In this document: one piece after another, positions 22,171-33,586 of the stretch | How positions within the stretch are numbered: the stretch's first letter is position 1 | Layout of the letters: each line of letters starts with the position of its first letter | From: Elephas maximus indicus | Lineage: Eukaryota > Chordata > Mammalia > Proboscidea > Elephantidae | Length of the DNA: 64,000 nucleotides | Assembly (NCBI RefSeq): GCF_024166365.1 | Contig: NC_064825.1 | Location: forward strand, 102,128,480 to 102,192,479 | Direction of reading: 5' to 3' | Translations under genes and position numbers: made by a program | Notes under the pieces: model-generated | Told to the model about the DNA's origin: nothing | The model's input: the letters and a program-made list of their open reading frames with translations, nothing else | Databases searched by the model: none

Positions 22171-24739
22171 CTGAAGAGAAAACTTGGGGAGGAATGGGGA
22201 GAGGTGGCAGGTCATTGACACCATCTTTTCCCCTCCCAGTCCAAGCCTTCCTGCCCCCATCCTTTCCTCCCCCAAGCTCCTCTGTCCCTATTCCTCAACA
22301 CTTCTCATCCCTGCCAACAGCTCCATGCAGCTCTGGGTTCTCCTGGATCCACAGTTCAGGCATGTTGCCAGAAAAGACAGCTGGGGCAGAGGATGGCACA
22401 GCTCAGCACCTCCCTCAGGTCCTCAAGCTGGGCAGAGAGGAGCCGTGCCAAGCCCTGCGCTACCCACCACCCAGCTGCCTCAGCCATGTGGTCCCAGCTG
22501 CAGTGGGTAAGTTCACACCACTCTCCTTCAGGTTCCTGGAGCCCAGAAGCTTCCCAGGGCCCTGGAACTACAGGGGTAGAGATGTTTTAAGAATCCAAGG
22601 AGCATAGGAATGTTTCAGACCCCCTGCTTGAAACTGGTCAACTGTGTCTCTGGTTACTCCATCCACCACCACTGCCTTAGGGTACAGGAGGTAGCCAGAG
22701 GCCGTAGGTTCCCCCAAAAAAAGGTCATGGCTGAGAGGCCCAACTGGGCTTGGCCCAGGACAGGGACCAGCACCAAACAATGGAGTTTGCCTGCCAGTCA
22801 CAGAGCAGATAATCTGCAGGTTCCCAGGGGCTCTGAAGCCCACCCCTGACACTAGTTTCAGGGTGGGAAAGGTCAGTAGACTGCCCTAAAGTTTAGAGAG
22901 CACAGATGGAACAGAGGGAAGCTCGTGATCTCTAATGTGCTGAGACCCGGGAGGTGAAGATCGGAACAGCAGCTTCAGCCAGCGGGAAAGGAGAAGGACT
23001 GACTCTGAGACTGGGTTTCCCCAGGTCTGACATCTGGTCCTGGCCTTAAGGGTGTGACCGCATGCGACACGTGGCAGGTACCTTCAGTCCTCAGCCGGAC
23101 GGGAAACAAATCCCTCTCCTACCACAAGCTCACCACATGGGTGAGGCAAGGGAGTTTCAGTTCAGTCCACTCAGTCCAACCTCAGATAAGAGGCTGCTCC
23201 AAACCAGGCTGCATTCTTGGAGGCCAAAAAGGGACATATATGGTCAGAGAATCAGCAAGGAAGATAAGGAGTGCAAGCAAGGGCTGGGGGAGGGTAGTGA
23301 GAAGAGGGAGAGAGAACTGCCATCTGAGATCCAGATCCTGAACACCTCAGGGCTCTGAGGCAACGTGACAATCTCTTGCATGCGTCACAGCCAAAGATTC
23401 TGGATGGCAAACCGGCTCCCTGTGCCTAGCAACAACCACCCTGTTACCAGGGCAACCACATTGATTCAGTGGAAAAAGCTGTTTCAAGCTCCGGAGCCAA
23501 ATCCAAGAGAAAACTCCTCTCTCCTCTTCTTCCCTGGCCTTATCCACTGCTCTTATCCACTACCACTGGTTACCCCTCAATACAAGTCAACTCCCCAAAA
23601 CACAGAGAAAGATGGCCTGCTCATGTTATTTGGGATATACTTCTCTCTTTCCCTGTACTGTTGTGCCTCTCACCCCTAAAACCCAGCTCCCCACTCTCTT
23701 TCAAACCTCCAGTGCAGGCAATCCTCAGTCTTGTGGAATCCACCTCGAGCCATCTACATGCTCCTCTCCCTATTCCACCAGGAGACTGTGAGGGCTGCTC
23801 CCCAAAAGGGGCTGCCAGCTGGGTAGCAGGGACAGAATCCAGGTCAAAGCAACTCCTCCGGACCTGAGCGCTCTCTCCATTTCTTCTGTCACTGCCCTGG
23901 TACCAGGTGCTCCTTCGCCCTCCTACCCACCTTCCAAGAAGAGCCTTTCTGCACAGAGTAGGTGCTTGATATAGATGAAAAAAGCATGGGATGAGGTATA
24001 TGGAGAACTGACTTAGAGTCCTGCCTAAGCCACCGAGTTACAAATATGCTGGGCAAGCCCTTCTCCTATCTGGGCCCCAATTTCCTCATCTATGAAAGCC
24101 AAGGCTCCTCCCAGAAATACAACTCTCCACTGTTCTAAAATACTTATGCTGAAGTGAACAGGATTAGAAGGAGCAGCTGGGAGCTGAGGTACTTTTGAGG
24201 GAGGGAGAGGGACGCCCTCTAAAAGGGAGTTGAACGTGAACTCCACCTCTTTGCCAGTAACTCCTCCTCTATTCGGTCAGTTCTGATTTCCCCCACCCCC
24301 ACTTATAATCTCTTTTTCCAGCATAGCTAATCACAGCTGTTCCACCTTCCCGCCAGACTGGCCTCTCTCATCACTGCCCAGTCCGCAGCTGTTGTCTTCT
24401 CTGAGCCCATTCAGTGAGAGAGTGAGGGAAACTAGTCCTGGGAATGTCTAACATAAGGTGGTGGAAGTGAAGTATCCTGGCTATCTAAGACCCCAGCCAC
24501 CCACAAGGCCCTGCTCCAATCTGTGAAAAATACTCGCTACTCTGAGACCATTTTTTCCCTTCTCAGCAGGTAAACCATTTACCTTTACAAAAATCTTTGA
24601 GAACTGCTTTAGACAGAAATTTTAATTTTGGGAAGTCCTGGAGCTCTCTGATGAAATTCAGCACGTGTATGAAATCCTGCTCGCAATTTTGTGGGGTTCG
24701 CAGGCCTTTTGAGGACCCCTATTTAAAACCTCCGACCTA

Positions 24740-24850
24740 CTCAGAATAATGCCTGGCACACATTTAATGCTCAATAATACTTGTTGAATTACTGACTGAA
24801 TCAATCCATTACTAAGTGGAACAGGAAACCAACATTTGTTGAGAACCTAC
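24740..24850 (+). repeat. L2-like LINE 3' end
   Basis: 'aatgcctggcacacatttaa' followed by 'gctcaataatacttgttgaa' is the L2 3'-end wording; a SINE is inserted directly downstream. Confidence 0.6.
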
Positions 24851-25020
24851 AAACCAAAAAACCAAACCCAGTGCCATCGAGTCGATTCCGACTCACAGCG
24901 GCCCTATAGGACAGAGTAGAACTGCCTCATAGAGTTTCCAAGGAGCGCCTGGCAGATTCGAACTGCCGACCCTTTGGTTAGCAGCTGTAGCACTTTACCA
25001 CTACGCCACCAGGGTTTCCT
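24851..25020 (-). mobile_element. AfroSINE, minus strand, with target duplication
   Basis: Compact copy with 'gccatcgagtcgattccgac' (tail) and 'ccactacgccaccagggttt' (head), close to the family consensus and so probably young. Flanks GAGAACCTAC (24841-24850) and GAGGACCTAC (25021-25030) form a 10 bp target-site duplication with one mismatch. Confidence 0.92.
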
Positions 25021-25859
25021 GAGGACCTACAAGGCACCAGGAAATGGACAAATACCTCTTTTAACAACACAGTGAGGGGAGTACTACTAAACCCACTTTA
25101 CAGTTTGAAGAAAGTGAGGACCAGAAAAAATAAGTAAATTGCTTAGGGTCAAACAGCCAGCAGAGTTAGGATTTTAGCCCATGTGAGTCTGAGGTAGTAT
25201 CCTGATAAAGGCCAATCTCTCAACAATTCTCCAAGTGATTCATTGACGCAATTCTCAAGGTTCAGACAGCAAACCTGAGGCAAAAGGGGGCAAACTAAAG
25301 CTTCTCCCATATCCTCGTCCGCTCTGAACAGACATAGCAACTTGACGTCGTATTCTCAGGCAGTGGAATCGCCCGCCTACAGGAGAGGGGAGTTGCAGCT
25401 CATGAATTGAAAAAGCCCAATCCCACCACAATAAAAGTACAATCACGTTTGCATAGAACTTCATGGTTTACAAATCCCGGATTGGGTGTATTTACCCCAT
25501 TTCACAGATTAAGAAACTGAAATTAAAGTGTGGCCTAATAAATGGCAGGGTGGAACACTTCCCCCAAATCTCTTCTTAGTGCTTCGCCAGATCGGACCAG
25601 TGAGACTTCCCTCTCCCACTGACTTGCTCAAGGACAATGATTTGGCCTGGGGAGGGCAGGAGGAAGGCAGCGACGGGGATGCAGAGCCTGGAGTGGGGCA
25701 GCGGGAAGGCCAGGCCCCCAGGCCCAAACTCAACCCTCGAACCCCCTCCTCAGATCTACTGGAGTCCTCCTCATTCGGACCGCATCCCTTCAGACGACCC
25801 CAGGCCAGCTTCTTCCCTTCCTCTACCCCCACCCGGGGGTAACCCCGAGCCCTGCAGCT

Positions 25860-26420
25860 CACCGCGCTCGGGCACTGCTCTCTCCGCCACGCCTGTCAAA
25901 GGTCGGCAAACATCCGGCTCCGCGGTAGAACGGGAACCGCCCCCTCCCCGTCTCCACCTTCCCCAACCACTTCCGCCACACCTCCAACCCATTTCCGACC
26001 CATTGCCTGGTCCAAACGTGGCCTTTCCACGAGCCCCGCCCACTTCCTGCAGGCGCCCGCCTAAGTGCCCGCCTCCGGGATTACAGCATAACTGTCCGAG
26101 TCGTCTCTTCCAACAGGAGGTGGTTGAAAAAATTAGTTCCACTTTCCCTGATACTCGAATCTCTTATATATCTCCGGAATCTTACGTCCTATTCTCCTCG
26201 GACAGAGTTTTGCTTCATAAATATTCCCAAACTCCCAATCCTGTGCACCAATGAGGCTCGACTCTTAGGATTCTTTCTTGAGAGGAAATTCGGGAATCAA
26301 TAACTGTTTCCGGGTGGACCTGAGAAGACAACGATCACTTCCGGTGACTTGAGGCTGACTGACCCGGGATGGAGGAGGCAGAGGAGCTACTCCTGGAGGG
26401 AAAGAAAGCGCGGCTCGGTG
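25860..26420. promoter_or_regulatory. CpG-rich bidirectional promoter region of ARHGAP1 and ZNF408
   Basis: This is the short interval between the predicted ARHGAP1 first-exon donor (25863, minus strand) and the first ZNF408 donor (26418, plus strand). It is GC-rich with many CpGs and no conventional TATA box near either start. It contains ETS-like TTCCGG sites, for example 'cacttccggtgact' just before the ZNF408 ATG. In human these two genes also start head to head within a few hundred bases. Transcription start points are not visible. Confidence 0.65.
25863..26130 (-). other. ARHGAP1: Probable noncoding first exon of ARHGAP1
   Basis: A good minus-strand donor (GCG|GTGAGC, exon edge at 25863) lies in a CpG-rich stretch directly upstream of the divergent ZNF408 start. 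In human the first ARHGAP1 exon sits in the same head-to-head position. The 5' edge (transcription start) cannot be read from sequence and is only a guess. Confidence 0.45.
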
Positions 26421-29400
26421 AGTGACCTACAGTGTCTGTGGCCTGCGGCCCTGGCCTGGGAGGAACTAACGTTGTCTGGGCAACTCTCTTGCCCCGTGCC
26501 TGCTTCTTCTGAGCCCAGGATCCTTCTCCGGCGCCCTCAGAGACCCTGGAGGCCTCCTAAGGGCCCCCGAAACCTCTCAGACCCTTTAAAGGTCCCCTTA
26601 GAGCCCCACAGATCCTTCAGACTCCTGAGGCCTGGCTGGACCTGCGGCTGTCTCCCGCACTTTTTCTTGCCCCACGCCTTCTCGGACTGTTCCCTCACCG
26701 TTGGCCACTCCCTCACTATCTTCCCATCTGCCTGCAGCCCCCGAGCCGCGCCCGGGCCCAGACTCAGGATGGAGCCCTTCGGGAGACGGCTGTGCTCAGG
26801 CCCTCCAGGACTTCCGGCCGGAGCCGGCCCGAGCCATCCTCGCTCTAAAGAACCTCCCCCGGGGCTTGGCCCTTGGCCCCTCACTCGCTAAAGAGCAGCG
26901 CTTGGGGATCTGGTGTGTCGGGGAGCCCCTGCAGCCTGGACTGCAGTGGGGACCACTGGAAGAAAAGCTTGTCTCTGAGGAGAAGGGCAAGCAAGTGGAC
27001 ACGCGGCATAAGGAGGTACTGAGGGATAGGGCGCCTCCTCGCTGTGATGGAAAACTTGGGGACGTTCAGACATTTCCAGACAGCTCTCCAGGTTGTTGGA
27101 CGAGGCAGGGTATTTCCAGCAAGATAGAGGAGATGGTTTTGTTCCTTCTCGCAAGGACGGTTTTTTACCTCATTTTGCAATAGTTGAGGAATGCGAGATG
27201 CAAAAAGTTGTTAAAAACTGCATTAGCTTAGAGTTAGCAGTGACAAAAGTCAAAGGTTTTTTTTAATTAAAAAGGCATGGGTCAAACCTTAGGGGGCAAT
27301 GAGTTAACCCTAGGGGGCAGTGAGTTAACCTTAGGGGACAGTGAGTTAACCTTAGGGGCAGTGAGTTTATGTTAATGAAGAGGAACAACTCAGAAAAGGA
27401 GAGTGAGCCTGGTTGCACAAGAAGAATGTAATCAGTGTCATGAAATTGTACATGTAGAAACTGTTGAATTGTTGTATGTTTTGCTGCGTATGTTCTCAAC
27501 AACAGTAACAAAATAAATAAAATTTAGGGGAAAAAAAACAGCATGAGTCACATACCAGCCTTGTCACCTCACTAATTAAATGACATGCTTCATTTAACTA
27601 GTTTGTAAAATAAAGGAACATAATGGCTATCTCAAAATCATTTGGGAGACAAGTTAAAGGAGCCCTGGTGGCTCAGTCAAGGCCTGTTAACCAAAAGGTT
27701 GGCGTATGGAATCCATCCAGTGGCTCCATGGGAGAAAGACCTGGCAGTTTGCTCCCATAAAGACTAAAAAACCTGTTGCCATTGAGTCGATTCCAACTCA
27801 TAGTGACTCTATAGGACAGAATAGAACTGCCCCATAGGGTTTCCAGGGAGCAACTGGTGGATTCAAGCTGCTGAGCTTTTGGTTAGCAGGCAAACGCTTA
27901 ACTGCTGCACCACCATGTCTCCCCCATATAGATTACAACCTAGAAAACCCTATGGGGTCGCTATGAGTCAAAATTGACTGGACAGCACCTAACAACAGAT
28001 GAAATAATGCAATAAGTGTCATTGTATAGTATGTACTAAAAAAATTTGATGTTCCTCTTACTACTTTTTTTTTTTAGTACTCGCTGGAAGGCAGTAATGT
28101 GTTCAATTTAGTAATTCTCCATGCCCTTGGGAGGGAGGTGAGGGCACAATTTTCGGTCTTTACTAATGAGGAATTGGGCAACACAGTCCAGTAGAGGCAG
28201 AATCAGAGGCCACTGACCTTCCACGGGCTTCATCTTAGATCTGTCCCAGGAGAGGTTCCATCCAGGATCTTTTTTTTTCCTCACCGTGGTCCCCTCCAAC
28301 ACATTTGAGAAGAACTTTTATTGGTTTATTTCAGGACCTGTCACTAGGCCCATGGCAAGACATTTGTGCCTGTGAGCAGAGTTCAGGCTGGACCAGGTAA
28401 GCTACAGGAGAGTATGTAGTGAAGATTGCTCCTTTGAGGCTTTCTGTTGTGGCTTGAGATGGGACCTGAGGCAGGCTATAATTCCGGACACAATGAGCTT
28501 TTGTAGCGAGTGTTCCAAAGGCATGGGGTCCTTTAGGCTCAGACTGCCTGGGAGCTGAGGTTTCCAGGGAAGGCCACTTGAAGATGATCTCTTGATCTAG
28601 CCCTTGCTCTGCTTTGCAGTTTGGTGCAGCAGGGCAGGCGGGAGAGTGAGGGAAACGTGGCCCCGGTGCGGATCGGCAAGAGGCTTCACCTGCAGGTATA
28701 CAGGGTCGTGCTGCCAGGCGTTGAGCTGCTGCTGTGGCCCTGGCCTCCCTCTGATGACCCGAGCCCCACCCAGCCCAGGCTAGAGGAAGAGGGAGCTATG
28801 GCTATGGTGACAGAAGTGGAGTCTGCTGTGCAGCAGGAAGGGGCCTCTCCTGAAGAGGACGCAGCAGAGCCCTGCACAGGTATGTGTCGGACGTTGGCTC
28901 CCCAAATTATCACCAAAACAACCTGTTGGTAAGACGAAGCCGAGTTTATGGCTTAATGTGGTAAGACAGAACACTGCAGAGTCTTAGCGAACACTGAGGG
29001 GAAAGGGCAAAGTTAGGATATTTATTGAGATTTTGAAGTCTGCTCTAAGGTGAGTTTTTCAGTGCGGGATTGGGTATAGATCATGACAGTCTTGGTGGAC
29101 ATAGCCAGGCTAGAATTTTCATGCAAGGGGTTCAAAGTGTCTTGGGATGTAAACTGTCATTTGATGTTTTCTGTTGAAGAGTTCTGGGTCTTTTGCTTAA
29201 AACAAGTGTTAAGACTATTTGCAACTTTTTTCTTCCTAAGCAAGAGTTTCTGGAATAGTAAGGTCATTTGATGAAGACAGTAAACTGCGTAGAAGTCTCC
29301 GTTCTCTTACTGTTTCTTCTGTTGGCGGGGGCATGTCCTTTATTTTATGCATGAGCTAATGGGTGTCTCCAAAGGGAGAATGAGGGGACCTTTGGGATGG

Positions 29401-31173
29401 CCTTACTCTAGAGATGGCTGGGATACCATGGTTTCCAGGGGTGCTTCTCCAGAAGACATCTTAGGCTGGACAGGAAGATAAAGACTGTGGCTTATGTTTT
29501 AGTAAAGAGATTGGTGTCCCTGCTCCCAATGAAGTTCGGGGCTGGGTAGGAGAAGACACATGTTCCTATAATCTCCTGGTAACACCACTGTCACCCCCTG
29601 CTACTGAACTCTACTAACGACAGCACCCCACTCTTGCCTTGCAGATGTCAGTCGCCATTGGCTCCTCAGCTTCCAGGCAGAGAGTACAGTGAGCCCTGGA
29701 CTTAAGCCCCAAGCCCAGGACCACCTTTCCATGGGTGGCCAAGCACTTGGAGCATTGCTTCATGATGGCAGTGCGAACAAGGAGAACCCACCCCAGACAC
29801 AGATGCCACCTGAACCTCAGAGCTGCCTGGCTATGCAGCAGGGCCCAGAGAGCAGTGAAACCAGTTCTTCATCCTCTTCCAGCGGCACCCAACTCCGTGC
29901 CTACATGGCCAAGAAGTTCTGTAGCCCTAGTGATCAAAGCCCACCCAGAGCAAAGACCTCAGAGCACAGGGACCAGCAGGCCAAAGAGCCCCAGCATTCT
30001 AGCTTCCCTGCACCCTTGCGGAGCCCTCCTGCCCTGGCAAGCAGCTCCTCGAAGCAGGGGCGACGGTACCGGTGTGGGGAGTGTGGCAAGGCATTCCTGC
30101 AGCTGTGCCACCTAAAGAAGCACGCGTTTGTGCACACGGGCCACAAGCCCTTCCTCTGCACCGAGTGTGGCAAGAGCTATAGCTCTGAGGAGAGCTTCAA
30201 AGCCCACATGCTGGGCCACCGTGGGGTACGACCCTTCCCCTGCTCACAGTGTGACAAGGCCTATGGCACCCGGCGAGACCTCAAAGAGCACCAGGTGGTA
30301 CATTCCGGCGCCCGGCCCTTCACTTGTGACCAGTGTGGCAAGGCCTTTGCCCGCCGGCCCTCCCTGCGGCTCCATCGCAAGACCCACCAGATGCCAGCTG
30401 CCCCTGCCCCGTGCCCGTGCCCTGTGTGCGGGCGGCCCCTAGCCAACCAGGGCTCCCTGAGGAACCACATGCGGCTCCACACAGGGGAAAAGCCCTTCCT
30501 GTGTCCGCACTGTGGACGGGCATTCCGCCAGCGGGGCAATCTGCGCGGGCACTTGCGGCTGCACACAGGGGAGCGCCCTTACCACTGCCCGCACTGCGCG
30601 GATGCCTTCCCGCAGCTGCCTGAGCTGCGGCGCCACCTTATCTCCCACACTGGGGAGGCCCACCTGTGCCCCGTGTGTGGGAAGGCCCTCCGAGACCCAC
30701 ACACGCTGCGTGCTCACGAGCGCCTGCACTCGGGAGAGAGGCCCTTCGTGTGCCCCCAGTGTGGCCGTGCTTACACACTGGCTACCAAGCTGCGACGTCA
30801 CCTCAAATGCCACCTGGCAGACAAGCCCTACCGCTGCCCCATCTGTGGCATGGGCTACACTCTCCCCCAAAGCCTCAAGCGGCATCAGCTCAGTCACCAG
30901 CCTGAGGTGCCCTCTAGCCCACCCTCCGTGCCTCCTGCTGCTTCTGAACCCACCGTGGTGCTTTTGCAGGCTGAGCCTGAACTGCTGGATACATCCAGCG
31001 AACGGGCAGCCTCCCCAGCCCGAGACATCATTGAGGTCACCATTTCCGAGAGCCAGAACAAGTGCCTTGTGGTGCCAGAGGAGCCAGGCCCCACCCACAG
31101 CCTGCTGCTCATCCATAAGGACATGGGCTTTAGTGCCTGGGCAGAAGTGGTAGAGATGGAGACAGGCACCTGA
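26369..31173 (+). CDS. ZNF408: ZNF408 (PRDM17), zinc-finger protein
   Basis: Nuclear DNA-binding protein of the PRDM family, linked in human to retinal vascular disease. Four coding exons: 26369-26417, 26738-27104, 28620-28879, 29645-31173; the sum is 2205 bases, 734 residues (I recall 720 for human). It starts [14 protein letters not shown]; the ATG at 26369 is the one matching human. The N-terminal half (exons 2-3) would carry the degenerate PR/SET-like region ([27 protein letters not shown]). Exon 4 encodes ten consecutive C2H2 fingers at about residues 367-643 (30067-30897), mostly with TGEKP-like linkers; finger 5 has the spaced form [10 protein letters not shown]. The tail is acidic and ends EVVEMETGT. 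Intron 2 needs a GC donor at 27105 to keep phase (ACG AG|GC, then T TTG GTG). Exon 4 is far more conserved than exons 1-3. Confidence 0.95.
27250..27537 (+). mobile_element. L1 3' end with an internal 21-bp tandem repeat
   Basis: Tail wording 'gaagaatgtaatcagtgtca', 'gtacatgtagaaactgttga' and 'tatgttctcaacaacagtaa' with terminal poly-A matches the L1 type at 16385 and 62664. A four-unit tandem repeat lies upstream (27287-27369). It is located in ZNF408 intron 2. Confidence 0.7.
27287..27369. repeat. Four-unit minisatellite, 21-bp period
   Basis: Units begin CCTTAGGGGGCAATGAGTTA and repeat four times with small changes (27287, 27308, 27329, 27350). The last unit is one base shorter. It lies inside the L1 3' end. 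Confidence 0.9.
27657..28001 (+). mobile_element. AfroSINE split by a later minus-strand AfroSINE
   Basis: The outer copy runs 27657-27765 (head 'ggagccctggtggctcag', body up to 'gctcccataaagact') and resumes 27923-28001 ('atatagattacaacctagaa', 'gagtcaaaattgactggaca', AAC tail). Between them lies a complete reverse-strand copy. It lies in ZNF408 intron 2. Confidence 0.9.
27766..27922 (-). mobile_element. AfroSINE nested in another AfroSINE
   Basis: Reverse copy: tail 'gccattgagtcgattccaac' at the left, head 'gctgcaccaccatgtctccc' at the right. The flanks CCCATAAAGA (27754-27763) and CCCATATAGA (27923-27932 region) are a target duplication, so the nesting order is certain. Confidence 0.9.
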
Positions 31174-31201
31174 CACTTCGCCTCCCCCTCACAGTGCTCT
31201 C

Positions 31202-31207
31202 TATAAA
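31202..31207 (+). terminator. ZNF408: Probable ZNF408 polyadenylation signal (TATAAA variant)
   Basis: Only 28 bases follow the stop codon before TATAAA, a known weaker variant hexamer, and a GT/T-rich element comes next (31225-31260). No AATAAA is present before an AfroSINE begins at about 31310, so a very short 3' UTR is the simplest reading. Confidence 0.5.
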
Positions 31208-31309
31208 GACTTCTTTTTCTGGCTGCTGAGTGTTTGCATCTTCTTTGTCTGTGGGTTGCCTGGTAGGGACTAGAGTCTGCTATGAGAAGCAGGTCATCAA
31301 CTTCGCTCC

Positions 31310-31503
31310 CTGAGTCCCTGGGTGGCACAAATGGTTAAGCACACAACTATTAACCAAAAAGTTGACAGTTCAAACCCAACCAGAGGTACCTTGGAAGAAA
31401 GGCCTGGCAATCTGCTTCCTTGAAAACTGTGTGGAGCAGTTCTACTTTGTACACATGAGGTTGCCATGAGCAGGAATCAACTCAATAGCAACTGGCTTAT
31501 GGA
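31310..31503 (+). mobile_element. AfroSINE, 'gtccctgggtggc' subfamily, just beyond the ZNF408 3' end
   Basis: Head 'gagtccctgggtggcacaaa', body 'agaaaggcctggcaatctgc', tail 'gcaggaatcaactcaatagc'. It starts about 100 bp after the inferred ZNF408 cleavage site. Confidence 0.85.
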
Positions 31504-32510
31504 TAGATAGGCTTATAGATAGAGGGCCACCAAATTGTTTCCCAAGGCTATAAGATAAAACCTAAATTAAACATCTTTATTGACTTCCAGTAGAACTTGT
31601 TTGGCCTCCTTCCCTAGGAACACTGCAGGCACTTGTTCTTTTTTTTCTTTTAACATTTTATTCTGGTTTGGGTGAAAGTTTACAGAGCAGGGTAGTTTCC
31701 CATTCAACAATTTATACTTCTGTTTCGCGACATTAGTTGCGCTTTCCTCAATGTGACAGCACTCTCCCCACTTCCTCAGATTCCCGTATTTCCGTTCACC
31801 CATCTTTCCTGCCCCTTGCTTCCTTCTGAAATTTTTTTTTTTTTTTTTTGGAGGGAAAATGCTGCTCTTTTGGTCTCACGGTTGATTGCTCCGAGGAGCA
31901 TGTTTCTCAAGGGTGTTATTGTTCACTGTATAGGCTTGTCTATTGTTTGGCTGAAAGGTGATCTCCAGGAGTGGGTTCAGTTCCAGGTGTCTAAGGGCCA
32001 TAGTCTTGGGGGTTCCACCAGTCCTTATCAGACCAATAAGTGTGGTCCTTTTTACCAGTTTGAGTTTTGTTCCACATTTTTTTCCCCCCACTCTAACCTG
32101 AACCTTCTATTATGAGCCTGGTTGGAGTGGGAGTGGTCAATAGAGGTAGCCAGGCACCATCTAGTTCTTCTGGTCTCGGGCTAGTGGAGGCTGTGGTTCG
32201 TTTGGGCCATTAGTGCTTTGGACTAATTGTTTGATTCTTTGATTTTTTTTTTTTTTTTTTTTTTTGATTCTTTGCATGGGAAGAGACCAATAGTTTAACT
32301 TAGATGGCTGCTCACAAGCTTTTAAGACCACAGTTGCTATTTAACAAAGCAGGATGTAAAACATTGTCTTTATAAACTCTGTTACGTCAGTTGACCTAGA
32401 TGTCCCCTGAGACTGGTCCTAAGCCCTCAAGCCTAGTGACTCAGTCCCTCAAGGTGTGTGTTTATGGCTAAGAAGTTTTCATAACTTTGTCCCCTGTGTG
32501 CACTACTCTA

Positions 32511-32684
32511 AACCAAAAAAAAAAACCAAACCCACTGCCGTCAAGCCGATTCCGACTCATAGCGACCCTATAGGACAGAGTAGAACTGCCCCACAGAGTT
32601 TCCAAGGAGTGCCTGGTGGATTCAATCTGCTGATCTCTTGGTTAGCAGCCGTAGTACTTAACCACTATGCTACCAGGGTTTCCT
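32511..32684 (-). mobile_element. AfroSINE, minus strand, nested in L1
   Basis: A-rich start, 'aagccgattccgactcatag' tail and 'accactatgctaccagggtt' head. Flanks 'gtgcactact' and 'tgcgctacta' look like a slightly decayed target duplication. Confidence 0.9.
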
Positions 32685-33387
32685 GCGCTACTATATACGT
32701 GGATGTATTTGCAGCACATACAGATACATACGTAGAACTATCCTCTGCCAAACCTATATATGCTGGTGGGTACACTCCCGTATGCCATCCCACACCTGTT
32801 CAGCTTACATGTCTACCTGTGTATCCACTCATAAATTATCACGGTTATTGCAGGATCGTGTGTGTAATAATATTTACTGTTGTTGTCTTTTACTCTTGAG
32901 CACCTCCCAGGGTATTCCTTGGCCTGGTTATGTTATGCTGACCTCCCCCTTATTGTGTGTTGCTTTTCTCTTCACCCATGTTAATATGTGTCTACTATCT
33001 AGTTAGTGATTTTCCCTGCTTCCCCCAACCCATTCCCAGTAACCATCAAAGAATGCTTTTTTCTGTATGTAAAGCTTTTCTTGACTTTTTAAGATAGTGG
33101 TCTTATACAATATTTGTCCTTTGGTGATTGACTTATTTCACTCAGCATAATGTTCTCCAGGTTCATCCATGTTGTGAGATGTTTCGCAGGTTCATTGTTA
33201 TTCTTTAATATTTCGTAGTATTCCATCGTGTGTATGTACCACAGTTTATCCATTCAGCCTTGGGTGCTTAAGTTGTTTCCATCCTTCTGCTATTGTGAAT
33301 AATGCTGCGATGAGTATGGGTGTGCATATACCTATTCATGTCATGGTTCTAATTTCTCTAAGATATATACCTAGGACTGGAATTGCT

Positions 33388-33586
33388 AAGGAGTCCTGGT
33401 GTTACAGTGGTTCAGGCATTCAGCTGCTAACCAAAAGGTTGGCGGTTCAAACCCACCAGCTGCTGTGTGGGAGAAAGATGTGGCAATCTGCTTCCATAAA
33501 GATTACAGCCCTGGAAACCCTATGGGGCATTTCTGTTCTGTCTGAAAGGGCTGTCATGAGTCAGGATCGACTTGGTTTTTTGGCTT
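33388..33586 (+). mobile_element. AfroSINE nested in L1, perfect target duplication
   Basis: Head 'aaggagtcctggtgttacag', body 'cataaagattacagccctgg', tail 'gagtcaggatcgacttgg'. TGGAATTGCT at 33378-33387 and 33587-33596 is an exact 10-bp target duplication within L1 sequence. Confidence 0.93.

Noticed and set aside
25637-26254. 205-codon open frame on the plus strand
   Set aside because: Proline/arginine-rich translation of a CpG-rich promoter region; no homology recognised and no splice or start context.
30439-31176. 245-codon open frame antisense to ZNF408
   Set aside because: It is the shadow of the GC-rich zinc-finger exon on the other strand.
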